Assembly (NCBI GenBank): GCA_002393195.1
Contig: DGIK01000210.1
Location: forward strand, 41,426 to 105,425
Source of the DNA: Bacteroidales bacterium UBA3824
GTDB taxonomy: Bacteria; Bacteroidota; Bacteroidia; Bacteroidales; UBA3824
Reading direction: 5' to 3'
DNA length: 64,000 nt
Below the pieces are notes generated by a model. That model made no database searches and was not told the DNA's origin. It saw nothing but the letters and a program-made list of their open reading frames with translations. Position numbers and translations under genes: made by a program. Shown here one piece after another: positions 9,359 to 19,061 of the stretch (position 1 is the stretch's first letter; every line of letters starts with the position of its first letter).

Positions 9359-10962
9359 TTGTCGATATTACAAAAGTAATACGTCCAATAATTATAACCA
9401 AATTTATTTTGCGAATAATCATCGCGTCCGCCGTTCAAAATCACCGACCAAGCCTGTTGATACGATTTGGGCATATTGTTGGTGGGTTCGTGAAGCCCAC
9501 GATAAAAAGCGGCAAACATCTGCAAATCCCTGTTCAACAAAACCGCCGCATAAAAATATTGCCGCGCCAAATTGTTAGCCCGGTTTTCGATGTAAAGTTT
9601 GCCAAGCATTTTAGCCAATTCGGGATAGTAAAAAATAAAATTTTCCTGGAATCGCTGCTGCCTCAATGTCAGGTACAACGGGTCCAATTCTTCGTCGTTT
9701 TGGATACGTTGCAGGTTTTGATTAGCCCAATCCGAATAAAACCAACTGTGCGACAATATCAACAGATAATGCCGCGCCGCCTCGTACTTTTTGTCAACAA
9801 TCAGACATTCAGCCATCCGTTTGAGCAGACGCCCACTTTTGCGATTGTTCATAATGGATTCTTGGGTGTCGAAGGCAAATTGCAACGCCGTATTAATCAT
9901 TCCCAAATTGAAATACGCCTCCATCGCGGGCAGGCACGACATATTGTCGAGCGCGGCGTCCGAGAGCAGCCCCGCACATCCATCTTGCTGATAATCAAAC
10001 ATTCGCTCCGCCAAAAGTCCCTTCTGCGCAAGCGACAAGTTGATGCAAACTCGCTCAAAATCTGTTTCGGGTTGATGGTTTTGGCTTTTGTGGATTATAT
10101 TGTTGTAACACCTGTGCCTCAGCAGATAATCATAATTGATGAGCCTGAATTTCAATTGGTCGTAGGTGATATTTACCAGCAACAACGACGCCCCAATCAG
10201 CGAATATTGCGCAGCGTACAATGCCAATTTGTTGCCGAAATTAATCTTGATTTTGCCCGAAATCATTATCAATATCAATGTAAAAATCGGGATAAAAAAC
10301 ATCATAAAATGATAATGCCCCGGTATTCTGTAATAATTGATGCCAAGCAAAACCTGATACAACGGATATTGATGCGGCATTATGTATGTAAAGCAAAAAG
10401 CTGACACAATGTAAATGACAGGCACGACGGCGAGCAAGATGTATTGTTTTTTCTTAATCAAATGATACGCAACATACAGAAAATTGACCATACACATTGC
10501 GCCCACGAGCCAATAAAATAGCGGCAAGAGAATCAACGATAATTTAGTATTGATGTCAAACAATTTAATGTATAAAAGAACAAAAAGCATTGCAACCATA
10601 AATGAAAAAAGTAGATTCTCGTTGCCACTATACAACAATAATAAAATTGAAGGAATAAATGACAGGAAATAAAGGTTGTTATTTTTATCTTTGAAATTGT
10701 TGTAGGTCAATAATTGAATGGCGCACAACGCGGCGGCATAAATCCACGCGCCGTATGCCGGCACATAAAACAATTGCACCAAAAATTCGCTCAAATAATC
10801 CACCAATCCGCCGCAAGTGCCAATCCTCTCCGCGAAATACTCCGCCGTAAAGAGAAACAGTTGGTTTTGCTCGTGATAATTCATCAACCCCGGATACACG
10901 AAGTTGAGGATTGTAAATACCAACAATCCAAATGCAGAGGTGGATATGAGTTTGAGTTTCAT
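9355..10962 (-). CDS. Multi-pass membrane protein with TPR-like C-terminal half, DUF6057-like (copy A)
   Basis: 535 residues and first gene of the operon. After a first hydrophobic segment comes YHEQNQLFLFTAEYFAERI, then GGLVDYLSEFLVQLFYVP; both correspond closely to copy B at 5607-7325. Seven or more membrane segments follow up to about residue 265, then a helical TPR-like soluble part (AYFNLGMINTALQF, KYEAARHYLLIL). The two copies are diverged in the helical half, so the duplication is old. The stop overlaps the start of the CxxCH lipoprotein by 4 nt. Function unknown; an envelope complex with that lipoprotein is inferred from repeated pairing. Confidence 0.84.
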   Translation of the reverse strand: MKLKLISTSAFGLLVFTILNFVYPGLMNYHEQNQLFLFTAEYFAERIGTCGGLVDYLSEFLVQLFYVPAYGAWIYAAALCAIQLLTYNNFKDKNNNLYFLSFIPSILLLLYSGNENLLFSFMVAMLFVLLYIKLFDINTKLSLILLPLFYWLVGAMCMVNFLYVAYHLIKKKQYILLAVVPVIYIVSAFCFTYIMPHQYPLYQVLLGINYYRIPGHYHFMMFFIPIFTLILIMISGKIKINFGNKLALYAAQYSLIGASLLLVNITYDQLKFRLINYDYLLRHRCYNNIIHKSQNHQPETDFERVCINLSLAQKGLLAERMFDYQQDGCAGLLSDAALDNMSCLPAMEAYFNLGMINTALQFAFDTQESIMNNRKSGRLLKRMAECLIVDKKYEAARHYLLILSHSWFYSDWANQNLQRIQNDEELDPLYLTLRQQRFQENFIFYYPELAKMLGKLYIENRANNLARQYFYAAVLLNRDLQMFAAFYRGLHEPTNNMPKSYQQAWSVILNGGRDDYSQNKFGYNYWTYYFCNIDK

Positions 10963-10995
10963 ATTTGTTACAATTGCCGTTAATTATTGTTTTTG

Positions 10996-11003
10996 CAAAA
11001 ATA
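10996..11003 (-). promoter_or_regulatory. Possible -7 box for the duplicated-cassette operon
   Basis: TATTTTTG on the minus strand fits TAnnTTTG, 34 nt before the ATG at 10962. No clear -33 element is present, and the box lies directly after the terminator of the upstream operon, so this is weak. Confidence 0.35.
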
Positions 11004-11046
11004 CGAAAAAAACTCTCTTTCGGAAACTCAGTTCTGAAAGAGAGTT
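11004..11046 (-). terminator. Rho-independent terminator of the SusCD operon
   Basis: An 11-bp perfect stem (AACTCTCTTTC at 11011-11021 with GAAAGAGAGTT at 11036-11046) encloses a 14-nt loop and, read on the minus strand, is followed by a run of T. It lies 43 nt past the last gene of the operon. Confidence 0.85.
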
Positions 11047-11088
11047 ACTTTACACTACTTATGAGAAGACTACTAAAAAAAACTACTC

Positions 11089-11964
11089 TTATTTTGCTTT
11101 GAATGCCCACCAGGTGCACTCGCCCCAAGAGCCAGTGCCGTCCTTGGCATAGACTAACTGCAACCTCTTGTCGGAGAGAAACGCAATCTCAAATGTGGTC
11201 GGCATAAAGCCGCCGCCGTTGATCATAAACGGCCAGAGAAGTGCGCCTTCCGATGTGTTGAGGTAGCCAAACTCAGAGCCGATGTTGTTGGCCTTGCCGT
11301 CCACCGAGAATGTGCCGGTATTGAGCAACTTGCCGCTTGCATCGTACTTCAAAAGTTGATTCTTGTTGAACACCAAGTAGGCTCCGGCTTCTTCCTCGCC
11401 AGTGAGGACGCCGGTATTGGAGTGCTTCAACTGACCAGAGAAGCCGTCGTTGGGACAGCCCCACCATTGTCCGTTGATCGAATTGCCATCGAATGCGCCA
11501 GCCTGATAGCCAGCGTTGCCCCAGCATCCGCCGTCGGCGTTGAGTTCGGTGTCCCAAGTCCACGCCTTGCCGTTCTCAAAATCGTTGCCGATGATGGTCT
11601 TCAAGACGTCGGTAACCTCCCACTCTTCCACGGGATAAGACTTGGACGACTCAACAGCCTTGCCTACTGTATTGAGGGTGAGCACCTTGAAATTGCCCTG
11701 CGAGAACACCGGCACACGGAATTTGCCAGCCGTGCCAGCCGCGAGCAACGAATTGTCGTCAGCATAGCGTATCTGCACGTAGGTGGCAGGATTGGTGGTG
11801 AAAGTGAACAAGTCTGACTTGCCTTCCTGAGTAACTATCACGCGATCTGCCAACTGTGATTCAGTCAATTGAACAGGGTTGCTGTCGATTTCCTCAACAG
11901 CCGGGTCGCAAGCCATCATCGACATTGCAACCAACGAAACCGCTGCGAAATATATCTTTTTCAT
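11089..11964 (-). CDS. SusCD-associated surface lipoprotein
   Basis: 291 residues; lipoprotein signal with MSMMAC (Cys19). An N-terminal beta-sandwich (about 25-110) resembles the PKD/Ig-like domains of SusE/SusF-type proteins; the rest is Gly/Trp-rich (GKAWTWDTELNADGGCWGNA, INGQWWGCPND, GECTWWAF) as in carbohydrate-binding surface proteins. It ends the SusC-SusD operon, 31 nt after susD, so it probably captures glycan on the cell surface. No hydrolase motif was seen. The exact family and ligand are unknown. Confidence 0.78.
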   Translation of the reverse strand: MKKIYFAAVSLVAMSMMACDPAVEEIDSNPVQLTESQLADRVIVTQEGKSDLFTFTTNPATYVQIRYADDNSLLAAGTAGKFRVPVFSQGNFKVLTLNTVGKAVESSKSYPVEEWEVTDVLKTIIGNDFENGKAWTWDTELNADGGCWGNAGYQAGAFDGNSINGQWWGCPNDGFSGQLKHSNTGVLTGEEEAGAYLVFNKNQLLKYDASGKLLNTGTFSVDGKANNIGSEFGYLNTSEGALLWPFMINGGGFMPTTFEIAFLSDKRLQLVYAKDGTGSWGECTWWAFKAK

Positions 11965-11995
11965 AATTTGAATCGATTTTTAAGCAATTAATTTA

Positions 11996-13792
11996 CTAAT
12001 AACCTGCATACTCGCTGTCCGCTCCCGAGTAACCGGGGTTTTGGGCAACCTTGCCTTCATTGAGAAGTATCTGAGTCTCAGGAATCTTGAAGAAACCGGC
12101 GGTAGCATTGTAACGTGCTGCGTATCCACCGTTGTGAGCGGCATTTTGAGTTTCGGTGCCAGCGTTGTAAATCTTGACGCCATTCTGTTTTTCGAGAGCG
12201 GCGGCGGCGATGTGCCAACGGCGGATGTCGTTCCAACGCTGTCCCTCGTAGAAGAGTTCCCAACGACGCTCATTTTGGAGAGCCTGGAGCGAATACGAAA
12301 CATCAGGCAAGCCTGCGCGTTTGCGCACCTGATTCATACCTTCTGCATCTTCGTTGATCTCCGACCACATAAGGCATACATCGGCAAAACGAATGTGTAC
12401 CAAATCGTGGATGTTGCCAGTCTGCATGAGGTTGTCGTTAATCCAGCCGTCTGCACCATACATTACCTGCTCAAATACAGGAGCATACGTGCCATCTTCC
12501 TTCTTAGCGGAGATTGCGCCAAGTTTCATCTGATAATAGTCGGTTTCCTGAATGAAATCTGCCCACGATGCGCCGCCGTAGGTGTAGGCAGGCATATTGT
12601 GAACGTCGATGATGCTCTGTTTGAGACGACGGTCTTTGGATTCGGCATTAGCCCAATCGCTTACTACACTCGGATTTACCGGACCTGCGCCCCAGCCCTG
12701 TCCCCAAGGATAGGTCTTGTCATAATCTTGACCGCCGCGCACGCCGAAGTGGAGGGCGTAGCCGTTGCCGTAGCCGATGGTGGTGCTCCAAGATGCAAGT
12801 TTATTGAACTTGGTGGCAAACATATTCTCAGGGTTGATGGCGTTGTTGTCCTCAGCCCAATTGAATGTAATCACGTCGGAAGACTGACCATTGCCATCAT
12901 TAACCTTCAAGAGGTCGCCCGAATCCCATTTGGTCGCGCTGTTGGAGTACGCCCAGAGGTTGTAAAACTCAGGAACGAGCGAATAGCCAGAATTTTTGTA
13001 GCAATCGTCGATGCAGGTCTTCACCATATCCTTGGTCAAAGTGGTGCCGTCGGGGAGTTTTACCGAGGTGAGAGGATTGTAGGTGGTGGAAGTGAGAGCG
13101 TCGAGCGTCTCGCCATTGCCATAGAATCCAGTGTAGAACAGCCAAGCGCGGGTCAACATTGCCTCGGCGCAATACTTATCTACGTGTCCGTCGGTCTTCC
13201 TGACTGCGGGCATCGTGGTGGCGGCGGTGTAGAGGTCTTGGAGTATCTGACCCCAAAAACCTTCTGCGTTGGTGTATTCCACTGTGCCGTCGTCCTTGGT
13301 AACCAAAGGAATACCTGTGCCGTACATAGAAGCGAGTTCGTAGTAGTAGAATGCCCTGAGGAAGAGCGCCTCGCCCTTCACCTGCGCCTTTACATTGTCT
13401 TCCAAAGCCAAACCGTCGATGGAATTGATCAAGGCGTTGGCGCGGGAAACGCCGGTGTAACGAGCCAGATAGAAGTCCTTTGTGGCATCTGTACCGTAAT
13501 TGGTGATGAAGTCGTATGCCTGCATCAACTTGTCGTTGGCACCGCCGCCACCGAGGGCGTCGTCGCTCGCCAAAATGGCAGCGTACAGGAACGAACATTG
13601 CGGGAAAGCGTTTACGGCGTTGTTGTTTTGGTATATTGCCGCAAGCACTTGGTTGGCGTCGCCCTCAGTCTGAGGGAAGTTGCTTGAATCCGCCTCGCTC
13701 ATACTCATCGAGTCGAGGTCGCACGCCGACAACATTCCGGCGGCAAGCAACAACAAACCTGTTTTTATATTGATTACTTTCATTGTTTTCAA
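11996..13792 (-). CDS. RagB/SusD family nutrient-uptake outer-membrane lipoprotein
   Basis: 598 residues, lipoprotein signal with GMLSAC (Cys24). SusD hallmarks are visible: early GDANQVLAAIYQ helix, AQVKGEALFLRAFYYYELAS in the TPR core, RFADVCLMWSEI, VRKRAGLPDVS and ERRWELFYEGQRWNDIRRW near the C-terminus. Such proteins cap the SusC barrel and bind oligosaccharides. It follows susC by 2 nt and precedes a surface lipoprotein, a standard glycan-uptake operon. The start could instead be the second Met (residue 4), which changes nothing of substance. Confidence 0.95.
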   Translation of the reverse strand: MKTMKVINIKTGLLLLAAGMLSACDLDSMSMSEADSSNFPQTEGDANQVLAAIYQNNNAVNAFPQCSFLYAAILASDDALGGGGANDKLMQAYDFITNYGTDATKDFYLARYTGVSRANALINSIDGLALEDNVKAQVKGEALFLRAFYYYELASMYGTGIPLVTKDDGTVEYTNAEGFWGQILQDLYTAATTMPAVRKTDGHVDKYCAEAMLTRAWLFYTGFYGNGETLDALTSTTYNPLTSVKLPDGTTLTKDMVKTCIDDCYKNSGYSLVPEFYNLWAYSNSATKWDSGDLLKVNDGNGQSSDVITFNWAEDNNAINPENMFATKFNKLASWSTTIGYGNGYALHFGVRGGQDYDKTYPWGQGWGAGPVNPSVVSDWANAESKDRRLKQSIIDVHNMPAYTYGGASWADFIQETDYYQMKLGAISAKKEDGTYAPVFEQVMYGADGWINDNLMQTGNIHDLVHIRFADVCLMWSEINEDAEGMNQVRKRAGLPDVSYSLQALQNERRWELFYEGQRWNDIRRWHIAAAALEKQNGVKIYNAGTETQNAAHNGGYAARYNATAGFFKIPETQILLNEGKVAQNPGYSGADSEYAGY

Positions 13793-13794
13793 TT

Positions 13795-16700
13795 TTAGAA
13801 TTTGATGTTAACACCGAATAAGAATGTACGAGGGTTGGGATAGTTGCCTACGTCAACGCCTGTTACCCAAGGCTCGTTGCCATTGAGTGCCATACCGTTT
13901 TCAGGATCCATTCCTTTGTACTTGGTAATGGTAAACATATTTTGAGCAGCAACGTAGAACCTTACCTGATTCAAGCGGCAAGACTTCCAGATATTCTTGA
14001 AATCGTAGCCCAAAGTGATGTTGGACAAGCGAACATAACCTGCATCCTCGATGTAGATGTCGGAGATTTTTTGGAAGTTCATACCCCTGTTGCCGGGTTG
14101 GAGGAGCGGGTACTTGTCGGAAGTGCCTTCGCCTGTCCAGTATTCGTAAACTTCGGTGGTGTAGTTTTCGTACTGACCATCGGTAAACTTCCTGTAAGAG
14201 CGGGCAACCTGCTGGCCAAATGCGCCGTAGAACGTGGCGGAGAGGTCAAATCCTTTGTAATTAGCACCCAAAGAGAAGCCCATCGTGATGTCGGGAGTAG
14301 GATTGCCGAGGTCGGTCTTGTCTTCGTCGTTGATGACGCCATCGCCATTAACATCTACAAACTTCAAGTCGCCAACTGCCAATTCTGCACCCTGCATAGA
14401 GTTGGCTGCATCGCCCTTGCAGTTTTGAGCCAAATAAGCCTGCTTGTCGGCCTCGTTCTGGATAACGCCAGCAGTCTTGAATCCGTAGAAGTAGCCAATC
14501 GAATAGCCTTCCTGCATACGAGCCACAATGCCGGTGTTCTGAGCCAAGAGGTCGTTGCCGCCTTCGATGTACTTGTTGGCGTTGTTGACCTTTGTAACTT
14601 CGTTTTTATTGTAAGCCATATTCCAATTAACAAAGTAATTGAAATCCTTTGAAGGAGAATCGTTCCAGCCCAACGCAATCTCAACACCGGTATTCTTCAC
14701 GTTGCCGGCGTTCTGATACTGAGAGTCAAAACCTGTTGCAGCGTTGGTCTGTACGGCAATCAGGAGGTCTTTGGTCTCCTTGTTGTACCAGTCGATGGTG
14801 GCGGTCAAGCGGCTCTTCAAGAAGCGCATATCAAGACCGATGTTGGTCTGCTCGGAAGTCTCCCAAGTAAGGTCGGGATTAGCAAGGCGGGTGGCGTATG
14901 CACCCTGTGTGCCTTCGTCCTTGTTGTTGCCGAAAGAATACAAGCCAAAATCACCAAACTCCCAGGTAGAACGCCAAGAGGAGGAGGGCAGATTGTCGTT
15001 ACCATTCTGACCCCAACCAGCGCGGAATTTCAAGAAGTCGAATATGTTTTGATTCTGCATAAAGCCCATATTGCTGATTACCCAGCCTGCGGATATAGAG
15101 GGGAAGTAGCCCCACTGATTGCCCTCAGCAAACTGAGAGGAACCGTCGGCACGCATCACTGCGCTAAACATAAAGGTCTCGTTGAAGTCGTAGTTGATAC
15201 GACCGAAGTAAGACATCTTGGCGCCATAACCTGCCGGGCTGCCCGATGCATTGTAAGTAGTACCAGTGGTATTAACGATGTAGGCGTGATCCATATCGTT
15301 GAAGATGTTGTTGTAACCGGTGATATTCACGCTCTCGCCGTAGTTGGGACGGCTCTTGGAATATTCAGTACCAACCATTACATCAAAGTGGTTCTTGTCG
15401 GCAACTTCAAACTTGTAATTGACAGTGTTGGTAACGCCCCAATTGAAGCCCAACGAAAGATTGTCGGTGGTCTGGTCCTGGTCGCGCTTGCCGCCCTGGT
15501 CGTTCATATAATATTCAGGAAGGTAGCACCTCCAAGAAGAACCGTAAGTCTTGTAACTCAACAAACCTTTGTAAGTCAGGTTTTTGATGGGCGACACCTC
15601 GACGTAAGCGTTGGTGTTCATATTGAAGTTTTTGGACTTGTTGTTGCCGGACTGATTGTTGACAGCACTTGCAATCGGGTTGCTTGCATACGAATTGAAG
15701 CCAAACATACCCATATTCTTCAAGTCTTCACCCATAAAGTAATCGCCGTTGGCATTGTAAACGGGGATGAGAGGAATGGCACGCAAACAGTCGGAAATCA
15801 CATTTACATACTGATTGCCAATCTGAATACCTTCGCTCTGCCTGTGCTGGAAATAGAGGTTTTCGCCGAATTTGATAATGTCGCGACCGTCCTTAGCCTT
15901 CCAGAGCGAGTGCTCCGAATTGAGGCGGAATGTGAAACGGCTGAAGTCGGAGGGTACGTGCTTGCCACCGAATACACCGTCCTGATACTGATAACCGAAA
16001 CCTGTGGAGAATTTGGAAGTTTCGTTACCGCCGATGATGTTGATGGAGTGGCTTGTGGTAACAGCGTTAGGATTCCTCAATTCTTCGAGCCAGTTGGTGC
16101 CCTCGTAGTTTTCGAAGCCCTTGGTATATTGCGCCCAGTCGTATGCCGACTGACCAGAGTTGAACGCTACAATGTCCTGAATCTGCTTGTATTCGCTGGC
16201 ATTGAGGAGGTCGGGCATCTTGTAAACATTGGCAAAACCAACGCTACCATCGTATGTAACCTGTACCTTGCCTGCCTTGCCTTGCTTTGTGGTGATGAGG
16301 ATTACACCGTTTGCGGAAGACGAACCGTAGATGGCGCAGGATGCTGCGTCCTTCAATACGTCGATACGCTCGATGTCGGCGGGGTTGAGAGAATTGATGT
16401 CGCCGCCTGCAACACCGTCTATTACATAGATAGGAGCGGTGGAACCATTGGTACCAGCACCACGGATGCTGATTTTGAAACCGTCGCCAGGCTGACCCGA
16501 ATTGGACTGGATGTTGACACCGGGCGATTGGCTCTGCAATGCACCGAGCACCTGAGTGGTGTTCATCTTTTGGATGTCGTCGCCCTTCACCTCGACGGTA
16601 GCACCGGTAACGAGTTTTTTCTTCTGAACGCCGTAGCCTACTACTACGACCTCTTCAATCTGCTCGTTGTCTTCCTTAAGAACGAAATCTTTTGTAACAG

Positions 16701-17016
16701 TGGCGCCATTGGATACATTGACGCTCACTTCCATAGAGGAATATCCGATGAAAGACGCAGTAATGGTCTGCTCGCCGGATGGAACATTAGGAATTTGATA
16801 GTTGCCGTCCATATCGGAGATGGTGCCTATCGTGGTGCCCTTTACAAAGACGTTTGCGCCTGGCAGACCCATACCGCCTTCGTCAAGCACCTTACCTTTG
16901 ACCGTGCCCTGCGCGGACACATCTACTGCAAAGGCTGCCATCATTGCCATCAGAACTACGAATACTCGTAGCATACCCCACGGCAAAAGATGGGCTTTCG
17001 TGGTTTTGTTTCTCAT
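13795..17016 (-). CDS. SusC/RagA family TonB-linked outer-membrane transporter
   Basis: 1073 residues. Signal peptide (cleavage after VSA, near residue 35), CarboxypepD_reg domain (about 37-120, KGTTIGTISDMDGNYQIP), EEVVVVGYGVQKKKLVTGA with the RagA-type TonB-box signature, a plug with IRGAG and PIYVIDGV, DAASCAIYGSSSANGVILIT, and a barrel ending in FGVNIKF. It imports oligosaccharides together with the SusD partner downstream. No glycosidase lies in this operon; the GH31 enzyme at 24881 is about 8 kb away. The 296-nt upstream region lacks a recognisable -7 box but carries a 13-bp direct repeat. Confidence 0.95.
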   Translation of the reverse strand: MRNKTTKAHLLPWGMLRVFVVLMAMMAAFAVDVSAQGTVKGKVLDEGGMGLPGANVFVKGTTIGTISDMDGNYQIPNVPSGEQTITASFIGYSSMEVSVNVSNGATVTKDFVLKEDNEQIEEVVVVGYGVQKKKLVTGATVEVKGDDIQKMNTTQVLGALQSQSPGVNIQSNSGQPGDGFKISIRGAGTNGSTAPIYVIDGVAGGDINSLNPADIERIDVLKDAASCAIYGSSSANGVILITTKQGKAGKVQVTYDGSVGFANVYKMPDLLNASEYKQIQDIVAFNSGQSAYDWAQYTKGFENYEGTNWLEELRNPNAVTTSHSINIIGGNETSKFSTGFGYQYQDGVFGGKHVPSDFSRFTFRLNSEHSLWKAKDGRDIIKFGENLYFQHRQSEGIQIGNQYVNVISDCLRAIPLIPVYNANGDYFMGEDLKNMGMFGFNSYASNPIASAVNNQSGNNKSKNFNMNTNAYVEVSPIKNLTYKGLLSYKTYGSSWRCYLPEYYMNDQGGKRDQDQTTDNLSLGFNWGVTNTVNYKFEVADKNHFDVMVGTEYSKSRPNYGESVNITGYNNIFNDMDHAYIVNTTGTTYNASGSPAGYGAKMSYFGRINYDFNETFMFSAVMRADGSSQFAEGNQWGYFPSISAGWVISNMGFMQNQNIFDFLKFRAGWGQNGNDNLPSSSWRSTWEFGDFGLYSFGNNKDEGTQGAYATRLANPDLTWETSEQTNIGLDMRFLKSRLTATIDWYNKETKDLLIAVQTNAATGFDSQYQNAGNVKNTGVEIALGWNDSPSKDFNYFVNWNMAYNKNEVTKVNNANKYIEGGNDLLAQNTGIVARMQEGYSIGYFYGFKTAGVIQNEADKQAYLAQNCKGDAANSMQGAELAVGDLKFVDVNGDGVINDEDKTDLGNPTPDITMGFSLGANYKGFDLSATFYGAFGQQVARSYRKFTDGQYENYTTEVYEYWTGEGTSDKYPLLQPGNRGMNFQKISDIYIEDAGYVRLSNITLGYDFKNIWKSCRLNQVRFYVAAQNMFTITKYKGMDPENGMALNGNEPWVTGVDVGNYPNPRTFLFGVNIKF

Positions 17017-17158
17017 ATTCTAATAATTGCGTGTTAAATTAATAAAGCAGTTTGCTATTCTTCTAAATTAAAACAGTATGCAAATCAATTACTCTCTTTG
17101 TATAAAATCTGTTCTTGTAGTCTTTTTTTTAGTTCTTAGTAGTAATCTTGCAGTAGTG

Positions 17159-17211
17159 TCTATTTTCAAATAAAGTAGCAGTCTTGTTTTTAGTTTTATC
17201 TATTTTCAAAT
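17159..17211. repeat. 13-bp direct repeat upstream of susC
   Basis: TCTATTTTCAAAT occurs at 17159-17171 and 17199-17211, exactly 40 nt apart, in the AT-rich 17017-17312 gap between susC and the kinase gene. GTAG(N)TCTT-like words precede each copy, so the repeat unit may be longer and degenerate. Possible regulator binding sites; nothing else was found in this gap. Confidence 0.55.
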
Positions 17212-17312
17212 CTGCTGCAAATTAAGTAAATATTAAACTAACGTGCAAATTTTTTAACATAAATTTTATAACTTTTTTAAAACTTTTTCTTATAATGTTG
17301 ATTATCAGATTG

Positions 17313-19058
17313 TTATTTCGGCTGCGGCATCAGGTGTATTTTGTTTTCTTCGAGGTTGTAATAGCAAACCGAATTGGTTTCGCTCTCGATGTCGAGGATG
17401 AGGATGCCGTCGTTGCCGAGAAATTCGTATTTATTGACCTCATAATGCGAGCCGTTGCTCATCGTGCGCGTATATACGTTGCCGAGAAACCAGCCTCCGC
17501 CTGCCTCGCCCTTCAAGATGGTGTGTATCTTGACTTCGCTCGCAAAATCTACGGAACTTGCGCTGTTGTTGTCGAAGAAAATCAACACCTTGCACGTCCT
17601 GTCGGATGTGCTGTGAATGACGCAGGCAAAGTCGGTGGTGAGGTTGCCGTCGAAATCGCCCGTTGCAATACCATTGTAAGCCAAGGAATTGCCGGTTTCT
17701 GCCGAAATCTCCCAGAGCGACACGGAATTTTTGAAATACTTGTTGCTCACAAAATACTTCCACAAGGTCTGCCTGTATGCGTTTGGGACGAGTTCTATCG
17801 CCTCCTTGTTGGTGAAAATGGAATTGAATTGCTGGTAAATCTTTGCCGAAGCGATATGGTTTTTGGGAACGTAGCCCTTGATGCCCCTCAGCGAAACCGC
17901 CTCCACCCACACTGTGCCGTCCTTGCCGGTGGATTCGGGACGGTCGGAGGAGATGCGGATGGTCTCGCCGTAATTGAGGTTGTCTATCTGACGTGCGCCG
18001 GTGCTGTCGGCGGCGTAGAGATGTGTATTGTGGGCGATGACGTGCATCTGGTCGCTGCGGTTGAAGGTAAACAGCGATATTGCAACAGCAATCACAAACG
18101 ACGCCACTACGAGCATCATAATGGCGTTTTTGGCGAATGAGGCGTGGCGTTCCTTGTCGGACTGCACGTCATCAATCTCAAAAATCTGGGTGTCGTTGTT
18201 GGCGGATTTGCTTTCCTCCTTGGGCATAATGGCGAGGATGTCGCGGCGGAATGCATTACAATCCTGATAACGGTCGAGCGGACGTTTGGCAGTTGCCTTA
18301 TAAATAATCTCCTCCATCTGCGGCGACACTCCGGCGTATATCGACGAGGGCGGCGGCAGTGGGTCGTTGATTATCTTGTTGTAAATCTCGTATTCGCTTA
18401 GCTTGTTGCTGTACGGATGCTGTCCCGTCAACATCTGGAAAAACGTGATGCCAAGCGAATAGATGTCGGTGCGGCGGTCGAGGGGCTGACCTTTCACCTG
18501 TTGCGGACTCATATACAACGCCGTGCCAACCTTGGTGCCGGGCTTGGTGATGTGGGGCGACGGCACATCGAGCATCTGCGCAATGCCAAAATCAAGTATC
18601 TTGACCTCGTTGTCGGGCGTGATTACAAAATTGCCCGGCTTGATGTCGCGGTGTATGACGTTGCGCGAGTGCATATAACCAATGGCATCAAGCATTTGGA
18701 GCATATATTTGATAGCCTTTGGCTCCGGAATGGGACCCGATTCGTTTTTGATGTATTCATTGAGCGGCGTGCCGTTGATGAGTTCTTCTATAATAAAAGT
18801 GCCTTCGTCGCAGTCGATGAAATCGTAGATTGCAACGATGTGGGGATGTTTGAGTTTTGAGAGTGTGATAGCCTCGTTTTTGAGGCGTTCCTTGACGCCT
18901 TCCTTCTGCGCGAGCAACGGGTTGAGCTGCTTGACAGCCACACGCCGCCCAAGCAACATGTGAACACCTTCATACACGCTGCCCATGCCGCCCTCGGCTA
19001 TCAACGATTCTATCTTGTAATTGCCGAGCCTACGTCCTATCAGTGAATTTTGCACCAT
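17313..19058 (-). CDS. Membrane Ser/Thr protein kinase with extracytoplasmic SH3-like region
   Basis: 581 residues. A complete Hanks-type kinase domain spans about 14-275: glycine loop AEGGMGSVYEG (21-31), Lys43, HRDIKPGN with Asp138, DFG at 156-158, GTALYMSPQQ and RTDIYSLG. One membrane segment lies near 313-335. Outside are an SH3-like stretch (LNYGETIRISSD, GIKGYVPKNHI) and a C-terminal domain with DFDGNLTTDFACVI. It is the last gene of an operon with a PP2C phosphatase 3 nt upstream, the natural opposing enzyme. Substrates are unknown; the MuiA-like protein at the head of the operon is a candidate. Confidence 0.93.
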   Translation of the reverse strand: MVQNSLIGRRLGNYKIESLIAEGGMGSVYEGVHMLLGRRVAVKQLNPLLAQKEGVKERLKNEAITLSKLKHPHIVAIYDFIDCDEGTFIIEELINGTPLNEYIKNESGPIPEPKAIKYMLQMLDAIGYMHSRNVIHRDIKPGNFVITPDNEVKILDFGIAQMLDVPSPHITKPGTKVGTALYMSPQQVKGQPLDRRTDIYSLGITFFQMLTGQHPYSNKLSEYEIYNKIINDPLPPPSSIYAGVSPQMEEIIYKATAKRPLDRYQDCNAFRRDILAIMPKEESKSANNDTQIFEIDDVQSDKERHASFAKNAIMMLVVASFVIAVAISLFTFNRSDQMHVIAHNTHLYAADSTGARQIDNLNYGETIRISSDRPESTGKDGTVWVEAVSLRGIKGYVPKNHIASAKIYQQFNSIFTNKEAIELVPNAYRQTLWKYFVSNKYFKNSVSLWEISAETGNSLAYNGIATGDFDGNLTTDFACVIHSTSDRTCKVLIFFDNNSASSVDFASEVKIHTILKGEAGGGWFLGNVYTRTMSNGSHYEVNKYEFLGNDGILILDIESETNSVCYYNLEENKIHLMPQPK

Positions 19059-19061
19059 TTG

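Noticed and set aside
15049..16971. 640-codon open frame on the + strand opposite susC
   Set aside because: It is the mirror of a clear SusC gene, with valine/histidine-rich sequence typical of an antisense frame and no family motif. Other long antisense frames (12041-13687, 25685-27316, 52480-52989, 53392-54348) were rejected for the same reason.
17313..17910. Glutamine/arginine-rich minus-strand frame inside the kinase gene (17440-17910)
   Set aside because: Out-of-frame reading of the kinase C-terminal region; no start context.
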